From Paludisphaera soli (GTDB lineage: Bacteria > Planctomycetota > Planctomycetia > Isosphaerales > Isosphaeraceae), in the NCBI RefSeq assembly GCF_011064595.1, contig NZ_JAALJI010000005.1:1-64000 (forward strand): a stretch of 64,000 bases of DNA. Direction: 5' to 3'. Numbering within the stretch: the stretch's first letter is position 1; the number at the start of each line of letters is the position of its first letter. Positions 42,230 through 52,218 of the stretch are shown here, in pieces. Below the pieces are notes generated by a model. The model saw nothing but the letters and a program-made list of their open reading frames with translations. It made no database searches and had not been told where the DNA came from. Made by a program: the position numbers and the translations under genes.

Positions 42230-43429
42230 ATGGCCCGTCGTCGCACGCCTCGTCGCCCGAGCCGACCTTCGCCCGCGCCTCGCGTCGAGGCGGCCTCGCG
42301 GTCGTCGGCCTTGACGGCGAGGCGCGTCGGCTTCGCGTTCGCGGCCGTGCTGGCGCTCGTCGCGATCTTCCTGGCGACCCGGCCGGAGGGGATCGACGCG
42401 GTCCGCAGGCGGGCCGAGGCGGCCTCGGCGCGGAAGGACTGGGGGGAGGCGCTGACGCTCTGGCGGCGGGTGAACGCCTCGCCCTCGGCGACGGCGGCGA
42501 CCCGGCTGGAGGAAGGCCGGGCCTGCCTGGCGCTCGGCCGGGCCGCGCAGGGGGAGGCCGCGTTGCGGGAGGCGACGGCGGCCGACCCGAAGCTCGCGAA
42601 GGCCTGGGCGCTGCGGCTGGAGATCCTCCGGGTGGAGGACCGCTGGTTCGACGCCTCGGCCGTCGGCTGGGAGGCGTTCGAGGCGGTCGCGCCGGAGGAC
42701 CGCGCGGCGGTGCTCCGCGAGCTGACCCTGGCCGCCATCTCCGACCTCCCCGACGACCTGGCGCGCGACGCCCTGAAGAAGTGGATCGCGGCCGACCCCG
42801 AGGACGTGGAGGCCGAGGCCGCCCTCCAGCGTCGGATCGGCGCCGACCCGAGGTCCGACGACCCCGACCGGCCGACCCGGCTCGCCCGATTGGAGGAGCT
42901 GGTCGCGAGGCATTCCGGGAGCCCCTCGGCGCGCGAGGCGCTGGCGACGCTGCTGGCCGACGGCGGCGACGTGGAGCGGGGCCGCGAGGTGCTCGACGCC
43001 TGGCCCGAACCGGCGCGCGACGGCCGATACGACCGGCTGGTCGGCCGCTGGAAGCTGGAATACGACGCCCGCCCCGAGGAGGCCGTCGGCCCCCTCGCGC
43101 GGGCGATCGAGGCGGCCCCGCACGACTGGCGGACGCACTACCGCCTGGCTCGGGCCCTGACGATCCTGGGCCGTCGCGAGGAGGCGGCGAAGGAGGCGAA
43201 GGCGACCGCGAGGATCCGCGAGGCGCTCGACCCGATGACGCTCGGCCCGGCGCTGGAGGACGCGTTCGCGAAGGTCGACCGCCCCTCGGCGCGGGCGACG
43301 ATCGCCGACGCCTGCGCCCGGGTCGGCCTGGATCGGCTGGCCCGGGCGTGGCGTGAGCTGCCGGCGGCGCCGCCGGCGCCGGCTCAGACCTCGACGGGGG
43401 CGGCCGGGACGAGCCGGCCGATGCCGTAG
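42230..43429 (+). CDS. Membrane-anchored TPR protein
   Basis: A 399-residue protein. A basic N-terminus ([16 protein letters not shown]) precedes one membrane helix ('[20 protein letters not shown]') and then TPR-like helices ('[20 protein letters not shown]', '[20 protein letters not shown]', '[20 protein letters not shown]'). Residues beyond the membrane are probably periplasmic. The 3' end overlaps the convergent UDP-glucose dehydrogenase gene by 46 bases; the last 15 residues are antisense to it. ATG 42230 is chosen because the upstream frame is repeat DNA. Confidence 0.75.
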   Translation: MARRRTPRRPSRPSPAPRVEAASRSSALTARRVGFAFAAVLALVAIFLATRPEGIDAVRRRAEAASARKDWGEALTLWRRVNASPSATAATRLEEGRACLALGRAAQGEAALREATAADPKLAKAWALRLEILRVEDRWFDASAVGWEAFEAVAPEDRAAVLRELTLAAISDLPDDLARDALKKWIAADPEDVEAEAALQRRIGADPRSDDPDRPTRLARLEELVARHSGSPSAREALATLLADGGDVERGREVLDAWPEPARDGRYDRLVGRWKLEYDARPEEAVGPLARAIEAAPHDWRTHYRLARALTILGRREEAAKEAKATARIREALDPMTLGPALEDAFAKVDRPSARATIADACARVGLDRLARAWRELPAAPPAPAQTSTGAAGTSRPMP

Positions 43430-44709
43430 TAGGTGAAGCCCATCTCGACCATGCGCTCGGGGTCGAAGACGTTGCGGCCGTCGAAGACGACGGGGCGGGC
43501 GAGGAGCCGCTTGATGACCTCGAAGTCGGGGTTGCGGAACTCGTTCCACTCGGTGGCGATCACCAGGGCGTCGGCGCCTTCGAGGGCCCCGTAGGGGCGG
43601 TCGCAGTAGGCGATCTTGTCGCCGTAGATCGCCCGGACGTTGGGGATGGCCTCGGGGTCGTGGACCCGGACGTTGGCCCCGGCGGCGAGCAGGGCGTCGA
43701 CCAGGACGAGGGCCGGGGCCTCGCGGATGTCGTCGGTGCGGGGCTTGAAGGCCAGGCCCCAGACGCCGATCGTCTTGCCGGCCAGGTCGCCGTGGAAGTG
43801 CTCGGTCACCTTGCGGACGAGGACCTGCTTCTGGGCCTCGTTGACCTCGTCGACCGCGAGCATCATCCGGGGCTCCAGGCCCCGGGTCTGGGCCATGTGG
43901 ACGACCGCGCGGATGTCCTTCGGGAAGCAGCTGCCGCCGTAGCCGACGCCCGGGTGCAGGAAGTGGAAGCCGATGCGCTGGTCGTGGCCGATGCCGCGGC
44001 GGACGTCGTTGACGTCGGCCTGGTAGGCCTCGCAGAGGTTGGCCATCTCGTTGATGAAGCTGATCTTGGTGGCCAGCAGGCAGTTGGCGACGTACTTGGT
44101 CATCTCGGCCGACTCCGGCGACATGACCAAAAACGGCCGGTCGGTGCGGAGGAAAGGCGCGTACAGCTCGTGCAGGGTCTCGGCGACCTCGGGTCGGCGG
44201 ACGCCGACGACGACGCGGTCGGGCTTGTTGAAGTCCTCGATCGCGGCGCCTTCCTTGAGGAACTCGGGGTTGTTGGCGACGTCGAACGGGACCTTGGCGT
44301 GCTCCTTCATCAGCCGGGCCAGCTCGGCGTTGGTGCCGACGGGGACCGTGCTCTTGATGACGATCACCTTGGGGCCGTTGAGCGCGGCGGCCAGCTGGCG
44401 GCCGACGGCCCAGACGCCCGAGAGGTCGGCGCCGCCGTCGTCCCCCTGGGGGGTGCCGACGGCGATGAAGACGATCTCGGCCTCGGCGACGCCCGAGGCC
44501 AGGTCGGTCGAGAACTTGAGCCGGCCGTCGCGGTAGTTGCGGTGGACCAGCTCGGCGAGGCCGGGCTCGTAGATCGGGATGCGGCCCTGCTTCAGACCCT
44601 CGATCTTGTCCTCGAGCTTGTCGATGCAGACGACGTCGTTGCCGCTCTCGGCCAGGCAGGTCCCCTGGACCAGCCCGACGTATCCCGTTCCGATGACTGC
44701 GATTTTCAC
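43384..44709 (-). CDS. UDP-glucose 6-dehydrogenase
   Basis: A 441-residue enzyme oxidising UDP-glucose to UDP-glucuronate with two NAD, used for capsule and exopolysaccharide precursors. The NAD-binding motif is '[20 protein letters not shown]'; '[20 protein letters not shown]' and '[14 protein letters not shown]' are family blocks; catalytic Cys261 is in '[15 protein letters not shown]'. The GTG start follows GAGAGG. A glycosyltransferase-like gene is about 180 bases upstream on the same strand, pointing to polysaccharide synthesis. Confidence 0.96.
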   Translation of the reverse strand: MKIAVIGTGYVGLVQGTCLAESGNDVVCIDKLEDKIEGLKQGRIPIYEPGLAELVHRNYRDGRLKFSTDLASGVAEAEIVFIAVGTPQGDDGGADLSGVWAVGRQLAAALNGPKVIVIKSTVPVGTNAELARLMKEHAKVPFDVANNPEFLKEGAAIEDFNKPDRVVVGVRRPEVAETLHELYAPFLRTDRPFLVMSPESAEMTKYVANCLLATKISFINEMANLCEAYQADVNDVRRGIGHDQRIGFHFLHPGVGYGGSCFPKDIRAVVHMAQTRGLEPRMMLAVDEVNEAQKQVLVRKVTEHFHGDLAGKTIGVWGLAFKPRTDDIREAPALVLVDALLAAGANVRVHDPEAIPNVRAIYGDKIAYCDRPYGALEGADALVIATEWNEFRNPDFEVIKRLLARPVVFDGRNVFDPERMVEMGFTYYGIGRLVPAAPVEV

Positions 44710-44891
44710 GGGGCCTCTCTCGTTTTTGGGGGATCGTCTCGGCGACCGGGGGGAGGGCGGGGCCGATCGCGCCGGACGTGGGGAGGGCGGGGCCGCTCCG
44801 CGGCGCCGCCCCGCGACGCGCCGGGGCGTCGCAGGGGCCTATTATGGAAACGTAGCTCCGGTTCCGCAAGTTCGACGGACCCGCGGGGCGG

Positions 44892-45941
44892 TCACGCCAC
44901 GCCCCCGTTACGGGCGTTCCACGACGCGGTGACCCGCGAGCACTTCCGCTTCAGCAGCTCGGTGTAGACCTTGCGGTAGGCCTTGCGGGCCAGGAAGGCC
45001 GGGTCCCTCGGGAACCGGACCTGGACCAGCGGGCCGTGGCCCAGCAGCCAGTCGTGATACTCCGGCAGCTCCCCCCGGATCCTCGCCATGAACCGGGGCC
45101 AGTGCTCCGGGTCGCGCGAGCGGCTGTAGTGCACCAGCCGGGCGTCGGGGACGAGGGGAGCCGCGCCGGGGCCTTCCAGCATCCCCTGGTAGAGCATGTG
45201 GTGCTCCTGCCGCGACAGCTCCCGGAACCGCAGCCCCAGCTTGACCATGGCCAGCATCACCGCGTTCTGCTCGTTGTGCCAGAACACGTTGTCATAATAA
45301 GCGACGCCCGCCTCGATCATCCGGCGGGTGAAGTCGGCGTAGACCTCGGAGAAGCCCAGGCCGCGGCGGAAGGCGAAGACCCCGGCGCAGAACGCGATCC
45401 GCTGGCGGGGGCTGGGGCCGTCGGCCAGGAGCCAGGGGACGGCGTCCCAGTCGACCCCGACCGCGTCGCAGGCGCGCCGCCAGTAGCCCAGGAACCGCTC
45501 GGTCCCCGACCCCGGCTCGCGGATCGCCGGCGCCACCGGCTCGCGGCGGGCGGCGAGTTCGGCCCCGTTCGGCAGCCCCAGCTCGGAGAGCGGGCGCAGG
45601 ACCAGGACGTCGCTGTCCAGCCAGATCACCACCGGCGTCGTCGCCAGCCGGTCCGCCAGCCGCACGGCCACGACCTTGTTGTACCAGTTGTACCAGGTCA
45701 TCTCGTTCTCGCGCGAGGCGTCGTGCAGCTCCACGCCGTACGACTCCAGCCCGGCCAGCGTCGCCGGCGACAGCCGGCGGTCGCGGCGCGGCAGGACCGC
45801 CAGCACCCGCGACTGGCCGATCGGCCCCCCCCAGCGCCGGAGCGACTCCAGCATCAGGAGCGACTCGCTCTCCAGCCGCCCCGCCTCGATGCAGAACACG
45901 ATGGTGGCCCGGTCGGAGGTGGGCTCCGCGATCGTCGACAT
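44892..45941 (-). CDS. Glycosyltransferase-like protein with DxD motif
   Basis: A 349-residue protein with the nucleotide-sugar-transferase pattern: a first strand 'RATIVFCIEAGRLESESL', a metal-binding 'TPVVIWLDSDVLVLRPLSEL', and 'LVHYSRSRDPEHWPRFMARI' near the end. Retaining GT-A enzymes such as GT8 relatives have this layout. No membrane helix. Together with the downstream UDP-glucose dehydrogenase it suggests a surface glycan. ATG 45941 is preceded by GGGACGGG. Confidence 0.75.
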   Translation of the reverse strand: MSTIAEPTSDRATIVFCIEAGRLESESLLMLESLRRWGGPIGQSRVLAVLPRRDRRLSPATLAGLESYGVELHDASRENEMTWYNWYNKVVAVRLADRLATTPVVIWLDSDVLVLRPLSELGLPNGAELAARREPVAPAIREPGSGTERFLGYWRRACDAVGVDWDAVPWLLADGPSPRQRIAFCAGVFAFRRGLGFSEVYADFTRRMIEAGVAYYDNVFWHNEQNAVMLAMVKLGLRFRELSRQEHHMLYQGMLEGPGAAPLVPDARLVHYSRSRDPEHWPRFMARIRGELPEYHDWLLGHGPLVQVRFPRDPAFLARKAYRKVYTELLKRKCSRVTASWNARNGGVA

Positions 45942-46292
45942 GGACCCGTCCCGCAGCGAAGGAATCGGAATCAATCGCCGGGCGCCCCGGGCCCGACGGC
46001 CCCTCGCCGCGGGCGGCGCGCCGGCCCGGGATCAGCCTAGCAGCCGGGGCCTCGCGCTTGAAATACGAAATCGGGCCGGGAGCCGCCCCGCGGACGACGC
46101 CCCCCGCCGGGCGACGTCTCGCGGGCCGGCGGGGCAGGCGTTAGAATGGGTCGCCCGCCGCCCGGCCCGCGCGCGGCGGCGCGACGGGAAGCGGAGCGAA
46201 GATCGGGCCGCCGGCGGGCGAAGATGCGGGCCGATTCGATTCGGGACGAAGGCCGGCGCGGCGCCGGACCCAGGGCGAGACGGGAGTCGACA

Positions 46293-48083
46293 GTGGCATT
46301 GCTCGTGCAGAAGTTCGGCGGGACGAGCGTCGCCGATTCGGACAAGATCCTGGCCGCCGCCCGGCGGGCCATCCAGGCGCATCAGCGGGGGGACCAGGTC
46401 CTGGTCGTCGTCTCGGCCCGCGGCCACACGACCGACGAGCTCGTCGCCCTGGCGCGCGAGATCAACGACCGCCCCCCGGCGCGCGAGATGGACATGCTCC
46501 TCTCCACCGGCGAGCAGGTCAGCGTGGCCCTCATGGCGATGGCCGTGGAGGCCCTGGGCGTCCCCGCCATCAGCTTCACCGGCGCCCAGATCGGCCTGGT
46601 GACGGACAGCTTCCACGCCAAGGCCCGGATCCGCAACATCTCCACCGAGCGGATGCAGGCGGCGCTCGACGAGGGCCGGATCGTCATCGTCGCCGGCTTC
46701 CAGGGGGTGGACGAGAACTACAACATCACCACCCTGGGCCGGGGCGGGTCCGACACCACGGCCGTCGCCCTGGCCGCCGTCCTCGGCGCGTCGGCCTGCG
46801 AGATCTACACCGACGTCGACGGCGTCTACACCACCGACCCCCGGATCGTCCCCGAGGCCCGCAAGATCGACCGGATCAGCTACGACGAGATGCTGGAGCT
46901 GGCCAGCCTCGGCGCCGGCGTGATGCACTCGCGGTCGATCGAGTTCGCCAAGAAGTACGGCGTGCCGATCCACGTCCGCAGCAGCTTCTCCGACGCCCCC
47001 GGCACCTGGATCGTCGCCGAGTCCGACGCCCGCCGCCTGGGCGTCGCCGTCACCGGCGCGGCGCTCGCGAAGGACGAGGCCCGGATCACCATCCACGGCG
47101 TCCCCGACCGCCCGGGCGTCGTCCACACGATCTTCCACACGATCTCGAAGGCCGCGATCGTCGTCGACATGATCGTCCAGAACGTCGCCGTCGAGGGCCT
47201 CGCCGAGGTCAGCTTCACCGTCGCCAAGGGGGACCTGCCGGACGTCCTCTCGGCCGCCGAGGCCGCCGCCGCGGCCGTCGGCGCGGCGGGCGTGGCCCAC
47301 GACGCCGACGTCGCCAAGGTCTCGGTCGTCGGCCTGGGTATGCGCACCCACACCGGCGTCGCCACCACGATGTTCGAGGCCCTCGCCGACGAGGGGATCA
47401 ACATCCAGATGATCACCACCAGCGAGATCAAGATCAGCGTCCTGGTCGAGCGCCCGAAGGCCGCCGCCGCCCTCCGCGCCGTGCACAAGGCGTTCCTGCT
47501 GGAGATGGTCCACGCCCAGGCCCCGGAGCCCTTCTTCCCCACCCCGTCGACCGGCCGGGCCATGAAGCTCGTCCCGCTGGCCGACCCGACCGCCGACCCC
47601 GCGCTGCCGCAGGGGATGGAAGACCTCGTGATCGCCGGCGTCGACCTGGACGAGACCCAGGCCAACGTCGCGCTCTTCGGCGTCCCCGACGAGCCCGGCT
47701 ACGCCGCCAGGGTCTTCCGCGCCATCGGCGACGCCGGCGTCTTCGTCGACATGATCGTCCAGAACGTCAGCCTGGCCGGCAAGACCGACCTCTCGTTCAC
47801 CGTCCCCCGCGAGTCCGCCGACCGCGCCGCCGAGGCCGTCCGCCCGTTCGCCGGCGGGTCCGTCGACGTCGAGCCCCGCCTGGCGAAGCTCGCCGTCTCC
47901 GGCGTCGGCATGCGGACCCACACCGGCGTCGCCACCGCCATGTTCCGCGCCCTGGCCGACGCCTCGATCAACATCAAGCTCATCAACACCAGCGAGGTCC
48001 GCATCAACGTCGGCGCCGACGCCGCCGGCGGCAAGCTCGCCCTGGCGAGCCTCCGCAAGGCCTTCGCGCTGGACGAAGAATGA
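46293..48083 (+). CDS. lysC: Aspartate kinase with four ACT domains
   Basis: A 596-residue enzyme phosphorylating aspartate, the entry to Lys, Thr and Met synthesis. The kinase domain (1-250) has 'LLVQKFGGTSVADSDKI', 'LLSTGEQVSVALMAMA', 'LGRGGSDTTAVALAAVLGA' and 'EIYTDVDGVYTTDPRIV'. ACT domains 1-2 (about 265-405) show 'VVGLGMRTHTGVATTMFEAL'. After a Pro-rich linker there is a second ACT pair (about 450-596) with 'SGVGMRTHTGVATAMFRALA' and 'IKLINTSEVRINVGAD'. Most bacterial enzymes have two ACT domains. The GTG start follows GGGAG. TAGAAT at 46142 is a possible -10. Confidence 0.96.
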   Translation: MALLVQKFGGTSVADSDKILAAARRAIQAHQRGDQVLVVVSARGHTTDELVALAREINDRPPAREMDMLLSTGEQVSVALMAMAVEALGVPAISFTGAQIGLVTDSFHAKARIRNISTERMQAALDEGRIVIVAGFQGVDENYNITTLGRGGSDTTAVALAAVLGASACEIYTDVDGVYTTDPRIVPEARKIDRISYDEMLELASLGAGVMHSRSIEFAKKYGVPIHVRSSFSDAPGTWIVAESDARRLGVAVTGAALAKDEARITIHGVPDRPGVVHTIFHTISKAAIVVDMIVQNVAVEGLAEVSFTVAKGDLPDVLSAAEAAAAAVGAAGVAHDADVAKVSVVGLGMRTHTGVATTMFEALADEGINIQMITTSEIKISVLVERPKAAAALRAVHKAFLLEMVHAQAPEPFFPTPSTGRAMKLVPLADPTADPALPQGMEDLVIAGVDLDETQANVALFGVPDEPGYAARVFRAIGDAGVFVDMIVQNVSLAGKTDLSFTVPRESADRAAEAVRPFAGGSVDVEPRLAKLAVSGVGMRTHTGVATAMFRALADASINIKLINTSEVRINVGADAAGGKLALASLRKAFALDEE

Positions 48084-48204
48084 CGGACGCGGCGACGGCC
48101 GGGGTCCGCCCGGGGATCCCGGCCGGCTCTCGGGTGAATCGCTCGCGGTCGCAGGCATTCCTGATGCAGACTCCAACGCCTCCCCGCACCCAGGAGCCCC
48201 GCGC

Positions 48205-49374
48205 ATGGCCTTCCGACCGCTCGTCGCCCTCCTCGCCCTGACGGCCGCCTTCACCTGTCGGCCCGGCCTGGCGATGCAGGAGCCGGCCCCGGAGACGAAG
48301 CCCGCCGAAGTCGGGGCGGATCGGCCCCTCGCGGAGCGGTTCCGGGACCTGAAGCGGAAGATCCAGGAGCGATCCCGGGCGCAGTCCGCCGAACTCGCCG
48401 AACTCCGGCGCGCGGGGGCGGCGGGGGGCTCGCCCGAGATCCGGAAGTCCATCGAGCGGGCCCGGCGGGATCACGGTGCCATCCGCGACGAGGTCGCGGC
48501 CCTGATCAAGGCGCATCCGGACGACCCGGCGGCGTTCGACGGCCTGCTCCTGATCGGCGCCGAGCTGGACGACGACCTGGCGGCCTTCGTGGAGGATCGC
48601 TACCTGGGCGACCCTCGCATCGCGACGCTCTGCCCGCTGCTGCGGCATTCGCGGCGCGAGTCGAGCCGGCGGCTTTTGGAGAAGATCGCCGCGGAGGGCC
48701 CGGACGGCCGCTCGCGCGCCCAGGCGGCCTACGCCCTCGCCGAGTCGCACCTGGCCCGCGCGAAAGGGCCCGACGCCTCGGGCCGCGATCGCGCCATGGA
48801 CGAGGCCAAACGCCACTTCGAGCGGATCGTCGCGGACCATCCCGAGGAGCGGTCGCTCGAAGGCTCGTACCGGCTGGCCGACCGCGCGAAAGGCGCCCTG
48901 GCCTGGATCGCCAACGCCCCGAGCCTGCAGGTCGGGCGGGTCGCGCCCGCGATCGTCGGCGAACTCCTGGACGGCGGCCGCTTCGACCTGGCCGACCATC
49001 GCGGCAAGGTCGTGGCCCTGGTCTTCTGGGGGACCTGGTGCCAGCCCTGCATGGCGATGGTCCCCCATGAGCGCGAGCTGGTCGCCCGCATGAAGGGCCG
49101 GCCGTTCGCCTTCATCGGCGTCGACGCCGACCGCCCCGAGGACCGCGAGAAGGCCCTGCAGACGACCCGCGACGAGAAGATGGACTGGCCCTCGCTCTGG
49201 GACGGCGGCTTCGACGGCCCCATCCAGGCCCGCTACAACGTCGACCACTACCCGACCGTCTACGTCCTCGACGCCCGCGGCGTCATCCGCTTCGTCGACC
49301 CCCGCGGCGACGACCTGGACCGCGCCGTGGAAAGGCTCCTCGCCGAGATCGAGCCGGCGCCGGCCTCACCTTGA
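48205..49374 (+). CDS. Exported TlpA-like thioredoxin-fold protein
   Basis: A 389-residue protein. Signal peptide 'PLVALLALTAAFTCRPGLAM'; a coiled-coil helix 'RFRDLKRKIQERSRAQSAEL'; TPR-like helices to residue 235; then a TlpA/ResA-type domain with 'RFDLADHRGKVVALVFWGTW', active site WCQPC, 'FAFIGVDADRPEDREKAL' and 'YNVDHYPTVYVLDARGVIRF'. It is likely a periplasmic thiol-disulfide reductase. It is 121 bases after lysC with no shared function obvious. Confidence 0.88.
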   Translation: MAFRPLVALLALTAAFTCRPGLAMQEPAPETKPAEVGADRPLAERFRDLKRKIQERSRAQSAELAELRRAGAAGGSPEIRKSIERARRDHGAIRDEVAALIKAHPDDPAAFDGLLLIGAELDDDLAAFVEDRYLGDPRIATLCPLLRHSRRESSRRLLEKIAAEGPDGRSRAQAAYALAESHLARAKGPDASGRDRAMDEAKRHFERIVADHPEERSLEGSYRLADRAKGALAWIANAPSLQVGRVAPAIVGELLDGGRFDLADHRGKVVALVFWGTWCQPCMAMVPHERELVARMKGRPFAFIGVDADRPEDREKALQTTRDEKMDWPSLWDGGFDGPIQARYNVDHYPTVYVLDARGVIRFVDPRGDDLDRAVERLLAEIEPAPASP

Positions 49375-49544
49375 AAGAGGGGTCCGCCGACCGCGAGGAC
49401 TTTCCGACGTACCGGGCCGGGGCCGAGATCCGGTACAATCGCCGCATCGAGCATCTTCATTCGACGGCTTCACAGGCCGAGGCCGCCCCGGGCCGCTCGC
49501 CCGGGATCACGCCCCGGTCGCCCGAACAAGCAGGTGGGATTCGC

Positions 49545-50279
49545 ATGGGACGGATCTTCGAGAAGCGCAAGGCTTCGATCTTCAAGACTTCCGCTCAGAA
49601 GTCCAAGCTCTTTTCCAAGTACGGCCGGCAGCTGTACATGGCCGCCAAGAACGGCGTGCCCGACCCCGACGCCAACCCGGCCCTGCGCGCCATGGTCGAG
49701 AAGGCCAAGCGCGAGAACGTCGCCAGCCACGTGATCGAAAAGGCGATCCAGAAAGCGGCCGGCGCGGGGGGCGAGGACTTCCAGCCCGCGCGCTACGAGG
49801 GTTTCGGCCCCGGCGGCTCCCTGCTCATCGTCGACTGCCTGACCGACAACAACACCCGGACCATCTCCGACGTCCGCAACTGCTTCAACAAGACGAACTC
49901 CAAGCTGTCCGCCAACGGCTCCGTGGTCATGTCCTTCGACCACCTGGCGGTCCTCTCCTTCCCCGGCGACGACGAGGAGAAGGTCATCGAGGCCCTGTTC
50001 GCCGCCGACGTCGCCGTCGAGGAGGTCGAGTGCAAGGACGGCACCACCACCGTCTTCGCCCCCCCCGCCGAGTTCTTCAAGGCCAAGACCGCCCTCCTGG
50101 AAGCGTTCCCCGGCCTGGAGTTCGAGGTCCAGGAGATCACCTTCCTCCCCCAGTCCAGCAAGACCCTCGCCGGCGACGACCTGGTCGTCTTCGAGAAGCT
50201 CATGAATATGCTGCACGACTGCGACGACGTGCAGGAGATTTACCATAACGTCGAGCTGGCGGGCGAATCCGAGTCGTGA
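49545..50279 (+). CDS. YebC/PmpR family regulatory protein
   Basis: A 244-residue member of the YebC/TACO1 family, described variously as DNA-binding regulators or as translation factors. It has 'MGRIFEKRKASIFKTSAQKS', 'GVPDPDANPALRAMVEKAKR', 'EKAIQKAAGAGGEDFQPARY', 'GFGPGGSLLIVDCLTDNNTR' and 'VRNCFNKTNSKLSANGSVVM'. The usual 'AGHSKWA' start is replaced by GRIFEKRKAS, as in the YebC2-type subgroup. ATG 49545 is confirmed by that start. A TACAAT at 49434-49439 is a possible -10. Confidence 0.93.
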   Translation: MGRIFEKRKASIFKTSAQKSKLFSKYGRQLYMAAKNGVPDPDANPALRAMVEKAKRENVASHVIEKAIQKAAGAGGEDFQPARYEGFGPGGSLLIVDCLTDNNTRTISDVRNCFNKTNSKLSANGSVVMSFDHLAVLSFPGDDEEKVIEALFAADVAVEEVECKDGTTTVFAPPAEFFKAKTALLEAFPGLEFEVQEITFLPQSSKTLAGDDLVVFEKLMNMLHDCDDVQEIYHNVELAGESES

Positions 50280-50316
50280 CGGATTCGCGACCCTCTCGTC
50301 CTCGGTCCTCCGACGG

Positions 50317-50616
50317 CCTGGCAACAGAGACCTATCGTTCACCGTCCCTCGCGAGAGCGCCGACCACGCCGCGGCCGCCGTCCGCCCGCTCGCCGGCGGC
50401 CAGATCGCCGTCGAGCCGAACCTGGCCAAGCTGGCCGTCTCGGGCGTCGGCATGCGGACCCACACCGGCGTCGCCACCGCCATGTTCCGCGCCCTGGCCG
50501 ACGCCTCCATCAACATCAAGCTCATCAACACCAGCGAGGTCCGCATCAACGTCGGCGCCGACGCCGCCGGCGGCCGACTCGCCCTGCAAAGCCTCCGCGA
50601 GGCCTTCGCCCTCGAC
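50317..50616 (+). pseudogene. Partial duplicate of the last lysC ACT domains
   Basis: The frame reads 'DLSFTVPRESADHAAAAVRP', then 'LAKLAVSGVGMRTHTGVATA', 'INIKLINTSEVRINVGADAA' and 'ALQSLREAFALDG', almost identical to residues 495-594 of the aspartate kinase 2.5 kb upstream, with near-identical DNA over about 130 bases. It lacks the start of ACT domain 3 and has no start codon with a ribosome site. After the match the frame goes on in non-coding Arg-rich sequence. It begins 38 bases after the yebC stop. Confidence 0.8.
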
Positions 50617-50786
50617 GGGGGCGGTGGGGCGGGGATCGTTCGAGGGGCCCGAGACGCCCCGGCGCACGGCCGGGGCCGGGTCTCGACATCCTCCCCGACC
50701 CACAGGGGACCGCCGCGACCGCCATCACGATCCGGGAGGCGCAGGCGCGGCCGACGCCGGCGATCCGCGACTCGCCCGGGCGGCGG

Positions 50787-51284
50787 TCAGGTCGCTCGAC
50801 TGAGTGCCGTCTCGACCGCGGCGACGGATCGATCGAGCGCCTGGGCCAGGGTCTCGCCGAACCGCGAGCCGTCGGCCCCCGCCGTGGCGGCCGCCAGACG
50901 GGCCGCGAATCCGAGGTGGTAGTCCGTGAGCCAATCCGGGTGCGGGTCAGGGATGGGGATCGGCGGCCACCACGGCGGAAACTTCGGCGGCCTCGGGGGA
51001 GTGGGGCACCAGTCCTCCAGGTCGCGCAACGCGACCCCGAGGTCCTGCCCGAACCGCTCGGTCAACCAGACGTTGCGGATGAACTCGGACGCGATCGCGG
51101 CGCCCAGCTCGTGCGGCGGCAGCGGTTGGGGGTTGAGCGACACCCTGGAGAGGTAGCTGAGCGGCCCCTGGGGGATGATGTCGTAGATGGCGGGATTGCG
51201 ACGCCCGAGGATCGCGAGAAGCCGGCCGTCGATGGAAAGGCGTCTCCTCTTCCTGGCGGCCTGTTGCTGGGTTGCTTCTTCCAT
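50787..51284 (-). CDS. Hypothetical protein with LNPQPLPP motif
   Basis: A 165-residue protein: a basic N-terminus, 'PAIYDIIPQGPLSYLSRVSL', the motif NPQPLPPHELG, a Trp/Pro segment ('PPKFPPWWPPIPIPDPHPDW') and a helical end. The 'SLNPQPLPP' segment recurs in small proteins of several bacterial phyla without known role. ATG follows AGGAG at ideal spacing. Confidence 0.75.
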   Translation of the reverse strand: MEEATQQQAARKRRRLSIDGRLLAILGRRNPAIYDIIPQGPLSYLSRVSLNPQPLPPHELGAAIASEFIRNVWLTERFGQDLGVALRDLEDWCPTPPRPPKFPPWWPPIPIPDPHPDWLTDYHLGFAARLAAATAGADGSRFGETLAQALDRSVAAVETALSRAT

Positions 51285-52218
51285 CCGAAACTCCTGTGGG
51301 ACGATTCCCGATGCGGGGTCGGCACCTGACGACTCGGCCGATCAAACGGAAGACCGGTATCCAAGCCGCCGCCATTCGCAGCGCCAGGACGAAGCAGCGC
51401 GTTCGACGACGCGCATCCACGATGATGAGCCCGGCTCGACCCGCGGCGCGGGTCGATTGGATCCCCGCCGAGGCGCGACCGTCGAGATCGAAGAAACGAG
51501 GCGCGATCAGCGACCGAGAAGGTGCGCGGCGCCCGCGCCTGAGTGCAGACCGACGCCCAGCGTCAAGGAGACGGCCGAATCCTCGCGTGAGAAGTGGCGA
51601 TCTTGATGTGGATTCTCGCTGCGACCATGATCATTCACAACAAGTCGGCCTGGTTCAAGACAAATCAGGAACGAGACTGGAATTAATCGGCGCTTGCAGC
51701 CGAATTTTGAGCTTTGATGAATTCCAGGGCGAGCCCGGCTTCCTTCAATCCTTCCCATCTCGCGGCGGCCGGGCGGGACGGCTTCGCCTCGGGGAACATC
51801 CGCTCGCGGTCAAGGACGCCCTCGGCGATCGGCCGCCGCGAGCCGACTCGGCGCGGGTCGGGAGGCGGTGGGCTCCGACCTCGCGTTCGACGCGGATGGC
51901 GTCTTCCGGCCCTGGTGCATCCGTTCGCGAGCGTCGCCCTCGCCTGAAGCGTCGGGTCGGACTGGGGTGACCTGATCGCGAGGGGGGTCGTTTTCGAGGA
52001 CGCCCGGACGATCGTCGTTCGGAGTGCGGCCGGTCGGCTGGGCCGGCCCGTCGGAACGGGTTTGTCAAACCGGCCGCCAGCCGAAATAATGGAAGCCGGG
52101 CCGGGTCCCGTTCGGGTGGGGGTGCGCGCGGGTGCGGCGGCCCGAGACCGAGGGCCGGCGCGGGTCCGTTTTCCTACCTCGTCCTCAGCAACAGCCCCAG
52201 AGAAAAGAGCACACAGCC
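51285..52218. other. Large intergenic region upstream of argG, with a lower-GC core
   Basis: 934 bases with no gene I can support; frames on both strands are Arg-rich or lack start signals. Bases 51600-51730 are notably AT-richer than the surroundings. The argG promoter lies near its right end (52062-52090). The rest could be a leader RNA or decayed sequence. Confidence 0.5.
52062..52090 (+). promoter_or_regulatory. Putative sigma-70-type promoter of argG
   Basis: TTGTCA (52062-52067), 17 bases, then AATAAT (52085-52090); each box differs from consensus by one base. The GTG of argG is about 120 bases beyond the expected transcript start. Confidence 0.6.

Noticed and set aside
50617-50922. 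Extension of the lysC-like fragment as a real 156-residue protein
   Set aside because: Similarity stops at the end of the ACT domain; the rest is Arg/Ser-rich, and no ribosome site precedes the Met at 50452.
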